Of a DNA stretch of 8,423 nt, positions 5,984 through 8,423 are shown one piece after another. Location: assembly GCA_005879205.1 (NCBI GenBank), contig VBLD01000121.1, positions 516 to 8,938 of the forward strand, given 5' to 3'. The number at the start of each line of letters is the position of its first letter. Positions within the stretch are counted from its first letter, which is position 1. The notes beneath the pieces are model-generated. The model was not told the DNA's origin. It saw only the letters and a program-made list of their open reading frames with translations, and made no database searches. Source of the stretch: Deltaproteobacteria bacterium (GTDB lineage Bacteria > Desulfobacterota > Binatia > DP-6). Made by a program: the position numbers and the translations under genes.

Positions 5984-6732
5984 GCGAGCAACAGGCGGTG
6001 CAGCGTCGTCCGCAACGTCGCCGCGTCCACGTCGCGTGTGATCTTCCCTTCGCGCACCAGGGAGATCATACCGTCCTCCTCCGAGACGACGATCGCCGCG
6101 GCGTCGGTCTCCTCGGTGAGCCCGATGGCGGCGCGGTGGCGGGTGCCGAGGGTCTTCGAGACGTTGGGGTTGGTCGTGAGCGGCAGAAAGCAGCCCGCCG
6201 CGGTCATCCGCCCGCGCTGGATGATGAGCGCGCCGTCGTGGATCGGGGCGCCGGGCAGGAAGATGCTCGTCACCAGCTCCTTGGAGACCTGCGCGTCGAG
6301 CCGGGTGCCGACGTCGATGTACTGGTTGAGGCCGACCTCGTTCTGGAGGACGACGAGCGCGCCGATGCGCCGCGAGGCGAGGTAGGTGAGCGCCTTGATC
6401 AGCTCCTCCACCGCCTGTCCCTGTGCCACCCGCTCGCGCGGCGAGAAGAGCGGCCGCGTCCCCACCTGCGTCAGCGCCCGCCGGATGTCGTCCTGGAACA
6501 CGATGAAGACCAGGACGAGCGACCAGCCGAGCAGGTTCCTCAGCAGGACGTTCAGCGTGTAGACCTCGAACACGTTCGACAGGAAGTAGATGCCGTAGAC
6601 CACGCCGAGCCCGATCAGCATCGGGACGGCGCGCGTGCCGCGGATCAGGTTGAGCCCCCAGTAGATGACGACGCTCAAGAGCACGATGTCGAGGCCGTCC
6701 TGCCACCGGAAGCTGGCGAAGAGCTCCTTCAT
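5980..6732 (-). CDS. cdaA: CdaA-type membrane diadenylate cyclase
   Basis: CdaA makes cyclic di-AMP from two ATP at the cytoplasmic face of the membrane. The 250-residue length and layout fit the family: three hydrophobic helices (about 13-30, 37-52 and 66-80), a linker, then a DAC (DisA_N) domain at about 105-230. Catalytic signatures are intact: GAPIHDGALII at 161-171 contains the DGA motif (166-168), and GTRHRAAIGL at 196-205 contains RHR. The acidic segment SEEDGMIS follows at 217-224. The ATG at 6732 overlaps the folP stop by 4 nt (ATGA); the frame is open further upstream inside folP, but that part is Arg-rich shadow sequence without homology. The stop overlaps the start of cdaR. c-di-AMP usually controls potassium and osmolyte balance and cell-wall integrity; targets in this organism are not visible here. 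DisA and CdaS types are excluded by the three N-terminal helices and the absence of other domains. Confidence 0.96.
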   Translation of the reverse strand: MKELFASFRWQDGLDIVLLSVVIYWGLNLIRGTRAVPMLIGLGVVYGIYFLSNVFEVYTLNVLLRNLLGWSLVLVFIVFQDDIRRALTQVGTRPLFSPRERVAQGQAVEELIKALTYLASRRIGALVVLQNEVGLNQYIDVGTRLDAQVSKELVTSIFLPGAPIHDGALIIQRGRMTAAGCFLPLTTNPNVSKTLGTRHRAAIGLTEETDAAAIVVSEEDGMISLVREGKITRDVDAATLRTTLHRLLLA

Positions 6733-7559
6733 CGGCGTGCGACGGCCTCGGCCACCGCCACGACATCGCGCGCCGCCGCGACGCCGTGCACCCGGAGCAG
6801 CTGCGCGCCGTGGGCCACCGCCAGCGCGAGCGCGGCGGCCGTACCGAGAAGCCGGTCCGCCGGCGGGCGCCCGCCGAGCAGCTGGCCGATGAACCCCTTG
6901 CGCGACACGCCCACCAACACGGGGTAGCCGAGGGCGACGAGGCTGTCGAGGTCCGCGAGGAGGGACAGGTTGTGGGCCACCGTCTTGCCGAAGCCGATCC
7001 CCGGGTCGAGGACGATCGCGTCCCGCGCCACGCCCGCCTCCTCGCCCGCCCTCGCACGGGCGCCCAGGAAGGCCGTCACCTCGGCGACCACATCGGCGTA
7101 ACACGGCGCCGCCTGCATGGTCGCGGGCGTCCCCTGCATGTGCATGAGCACGACGGGCACGCGTTCGCGGGCGCACAGCGGCAGCATCGCCGCGTCGGCA
7201 CGACCGGCGGAGACGTCGTTCACGATGTCCGCGCCGGCGTCGAGCGCGGCGCGCGCCACCTCGGCCTTCGTGGTGTCGACCGAGATCGGCACGCGAACGG
7301 CGGCGCGCACGGCGTCGAGCACGGGCAGCAGGCGGCGGCGCTCCTCCCCCGCCGCGACGGGCGTCGCGCCGGGGCGGGTCGACTCGGCACCCAGGTCGAG
7401 CACGCGCGCCCCCGCGGCTACCATCTCGGCCGCTGCATCGGCCGCCCGGGCGGGGTCGAGATGGCGGCCCCCGTCGGAGAACGAATCGGGGGTGGCGTTC
7501 AGGATGCCGACGAGCGCCACGCGGTCGAGGGCGAGCGGTCCCGAGCGGGTGTGGAGCAC
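6729..7559 (-). CDS. folP: Dihydropteroate synthase
   Basis: FolP joins p-aminobenzoate to 6-hydroxymethyl-7,8-dihydropterin pyrophosphate, giving dihydropteroate in folate synthesis; it is the sulfonamide target. From the chosen start the protein has 276 residues, normal for this TIM-barrel family. Motifs are GILNATPDSFSDGG at 18-31, DLGAESTRPGA at 55-65, SVDTTKAEVA at 93-102, NDVS at 114-117, LMHMQGTPATMQ at 138-149, DPGIGFGKT at 185-193, SRKGF at 219-223 and RVHGV at 256-260. The start is uncertain. GTG at 7559 has GAGG 8 nt upstream and follows the ftsH stop by 37 nt. GTG at 7631 also has a GGGAG site but overlaps ftsH by 35 nt and adds 24 residues of Arg/Pro/Ala-rich sequence without family match, so I prefer 7559. 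The stop overlaps the cdaA start. ftsH-folP adjacency is widely conserved. Confidence 0.96.
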   Translation of the reverse strand: MLHTRSGPLALDRVALVGILNATPDSFSDGGRHLDPARAADAAAEMVAAGARVLDLGAESTRPGATPVAAGEERRRLLPVLDAVRAAVRVPISVDTTKAEVARAALDAGADIVNDVSAGRADAAMLPLCARERVPVVLMHMQGTPATMQAAPCYADVVAEVTAFLGARARAGEEAGVARDAIVLDPGIGFGKTVAHNLSLLADLDSLVALGYPVLVGVSRKGFIGQLLGGRPPADRLLGTAAALALAVAHGAQLLRVHGVAAARDVVAVAEAVARR

Positions 7560-7596
7560 TGGGCCCGCCTCGCCGGCGGGGGGACGAGCGCCGGCC

Positions 7597-8423
7597 TCAG
7601 GCCGTGGCCGCAGCCGCGCCCCGGAGGCCACCGTTCTGGCTCCCGTACTGCCGCAGGATGTCGTCGATCTCGGCGCCGTCGAGCACCTCGCGCTCGAGCA
7701 GCGCCTCGGCCATCTTGTGGAGGACCTCGACGTTGCGCCGCAGCAGCAGCTTGGCGTGCTCGTAGGCCTCCATGATGACGCGCCGCACCTCGTTGTCGAT
7801 CTGCACCGCGGTCGTCTCCGAATAATCGACGCGCTGGGTGAAGTCGCGGCCGAGGAAGATCTCCTCCTCCTTCTTGCCGAAGGTCATGGGACCGAGCTTC
7901 TCGCTCATGCCCCACTCGCAGACCATCTTGTGGGCGAGCTCGGTGGCGCGCTCGAGGTCGTTGCCGGCGCCGGTGGTCATGTGGCCGAGCACCAGCTCCT
8001 CGGCGGCACGGCCACCGAAGAGGATGGCCAGGTTGTCGACCAGGAAGGCCTTGGAGTGCGTGTGGCGGTCGTCGAGCGGGATCTGCTGGGTCAGCCCGAG
8101 CGCCATGCCGCGCGGGATGATCGTCACCTTGTGCACCGGATCGGCACCCGGGAGGAGCTTGGCGACGAGGGCGTGGCCCGACTCGTGGTAGGCCGTGTTC
8201 CGGCGCTCCTCGAGGCTGATGATCATCGACTTCCGCTCCGCCCCCATCATCACCTTGTCCTTGGCGAGCTCGAAGTCGACCATGTCGACGCGGTCCTTGT
8301 TCTTGCGGGCCGCAAGGAGCGCCGCCTCGTTCACAAGGTTCTCGAGGTCGGCGCCGGCAAAGCCGGGGGTCTGGCGCGCGAGCAGCTCGACGTTGACGTT
8401 GTCGGCGATGGGCACACGCCGCG
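7597..8423 (-). CDS. ftsH: FtsH, ATP-dependent membrane zinc metalloprotease (C-terminal part, cut by window edge)
   Basis: The last 274 residues are present; the N-terminal membrane segments and most of the AAA domain lie beyond the right edge. FtsH extracts and degrades membrane and short-lived cytoplasmic proteins. The fragment begins inside the end of the AAA module (RRVPIADNV, then TPGFAGADLENLVNEAA at 18-34, the second region of homology and lid). The peptidase domain follows, with AYHESGHAL at 77-85 (HEXXH zinc site at 79-83), the conserved VHKVTIIPRG at 96-105, FGGRAAEEL at 135-143, and GAGNDLERAT at 151-160, where D155 is the expected third zinc ligand. All catalytic residues visible are intact. 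The C-terminus is an Ala-rich tail ending in a TGA at 7599-7597. A GTG codon at 8415 is internal and not a start. Presumably it is the head, or near the head, of the folP-cdaA-cdaR-glmM operon. Confidence 0.97.
   Translation of the reverse strand, partial: RRVPIADNVNVELLARQTPGFAGADLENLVNEAALLAARKNKDRVDMVDFELAKDKVMMGAERKSMIISLEERRNTAYHESGHALVAKLLPGADPVHKVTIIPRGMALGLTQQIPLDDRHTHSKAFLVDNLAILFGGRAAEELVLGHMTTGAGNDLERATELAHKMVCEWGMSEKLGPMTFGKKEEEIFLGRDFTQRVDYSETTAVQIDNEVRRVIMEAYEHAKLLLRRNVEVLHKMAEALLEREVLDGAEIDDILRQYGSQNGGLRGAAAATA

Noticed and set aside
3411..6385. Two long plus-strand open frames (3411-5042 and 4694-6385) opposite glmM, cdaR and cdaA.
   Set aside because: Both are low-complexity shadows of real minus-strand genes with no family motifs. 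The frames mirror the codon phase of the true genes.
6733..7176. N-terminal extensions of the cdaA frame (to 7176) and the cdaR frame (to 7057).
   Set aside because: Both run through upstream genes in another frame as Arg-rich nonsense. The ATGA overlaps and the family N-termini place the real starts at 6732 and 5983.
1..8423. Search for tRNA, rRNA, riboswitches, CRISPR repeats, insertion sequences, toxin-antitoxin or defence genes.
   Set aside because: Nothing recognisable was seen. Almost all of the window is occupied by conserved housekeeping genes, and the only sizeable gap (2431-2590) holds just the features listed.

Overview
The window is a high-GC bacterial housekeeping locus. It carries eight genes read on the minus strand and one transporter gene on the plus strand. 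From right to left in the direction of transcription, the minus-strand genes are ftsH (3' part only), folP, cdaA, cdaR (ybbR) and glmM; then, beyond the plus-strand gene, pdxJ, a bifunctional NAD(P)HX repair gene (nnr) and tsaE (5' part only). The very high GC content, with G or C at most wobble positions, together with this gene order suggests a GC-rich bacterium of the former Deltaproteobacteria or a related lineage (Desulfobacterota, Myxococcota or Binatota type, perhaps from a metagenome). That placement is inferred from gene order and composition, not measured.

Right block (3564-8423): the genes are packed tightly. folP and cdaA overlap by 4 nt, cdaA and cdaR by 4 nt, and cdaR and glmM by 1 nt, so they are almost certainly one transcript with coupled translation. 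The block joins two arrangements known separately: ftsH-folP-glmM as in Escherichia coli, and cdaA-cdaR-glmM as in Firmicutes. It links membrane protein quality control (FtsH), folate synthesis (FolP), the second messenger c-di-AMP (CdaA, with CdaR as its membrane partner) and the first committed step towards UDP-GlcNAc and the cell wall (GlmM).

Middle (2431-3563): a ten-helix EamA/DMT-family transporter gene lies on the opposite strand. It converges on glmM across a 40 nt gap and diverges from pdxJ across a 160 nt region. That region holds a perfect 7-bp inverted repeat and a weak candidate pdxJ promoter. This gene splits what is often a continuous run of minus-strand genes.

Left block (1-2430): pdxJ (pyridoxine phosphate synthase), nnr (NAD(P)HX epimerase plus dehydratase) and the start of tsaE (ATPase for the tRNA t6A modification) follow at a 5 nt gap and a 14 nt overlap, and form a second short operon. 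acpS, which often sits between pdxJ and nnr in related loci, is absent.

I found no RNA genes, mobile elements, CRISPR arrays or defence genes, and no previously undescribed system. The most notable points are the transporter insertion, the merged ftsH/c-di-AMP/glmM architecture and the inverted repeat in the divergent promoter region.
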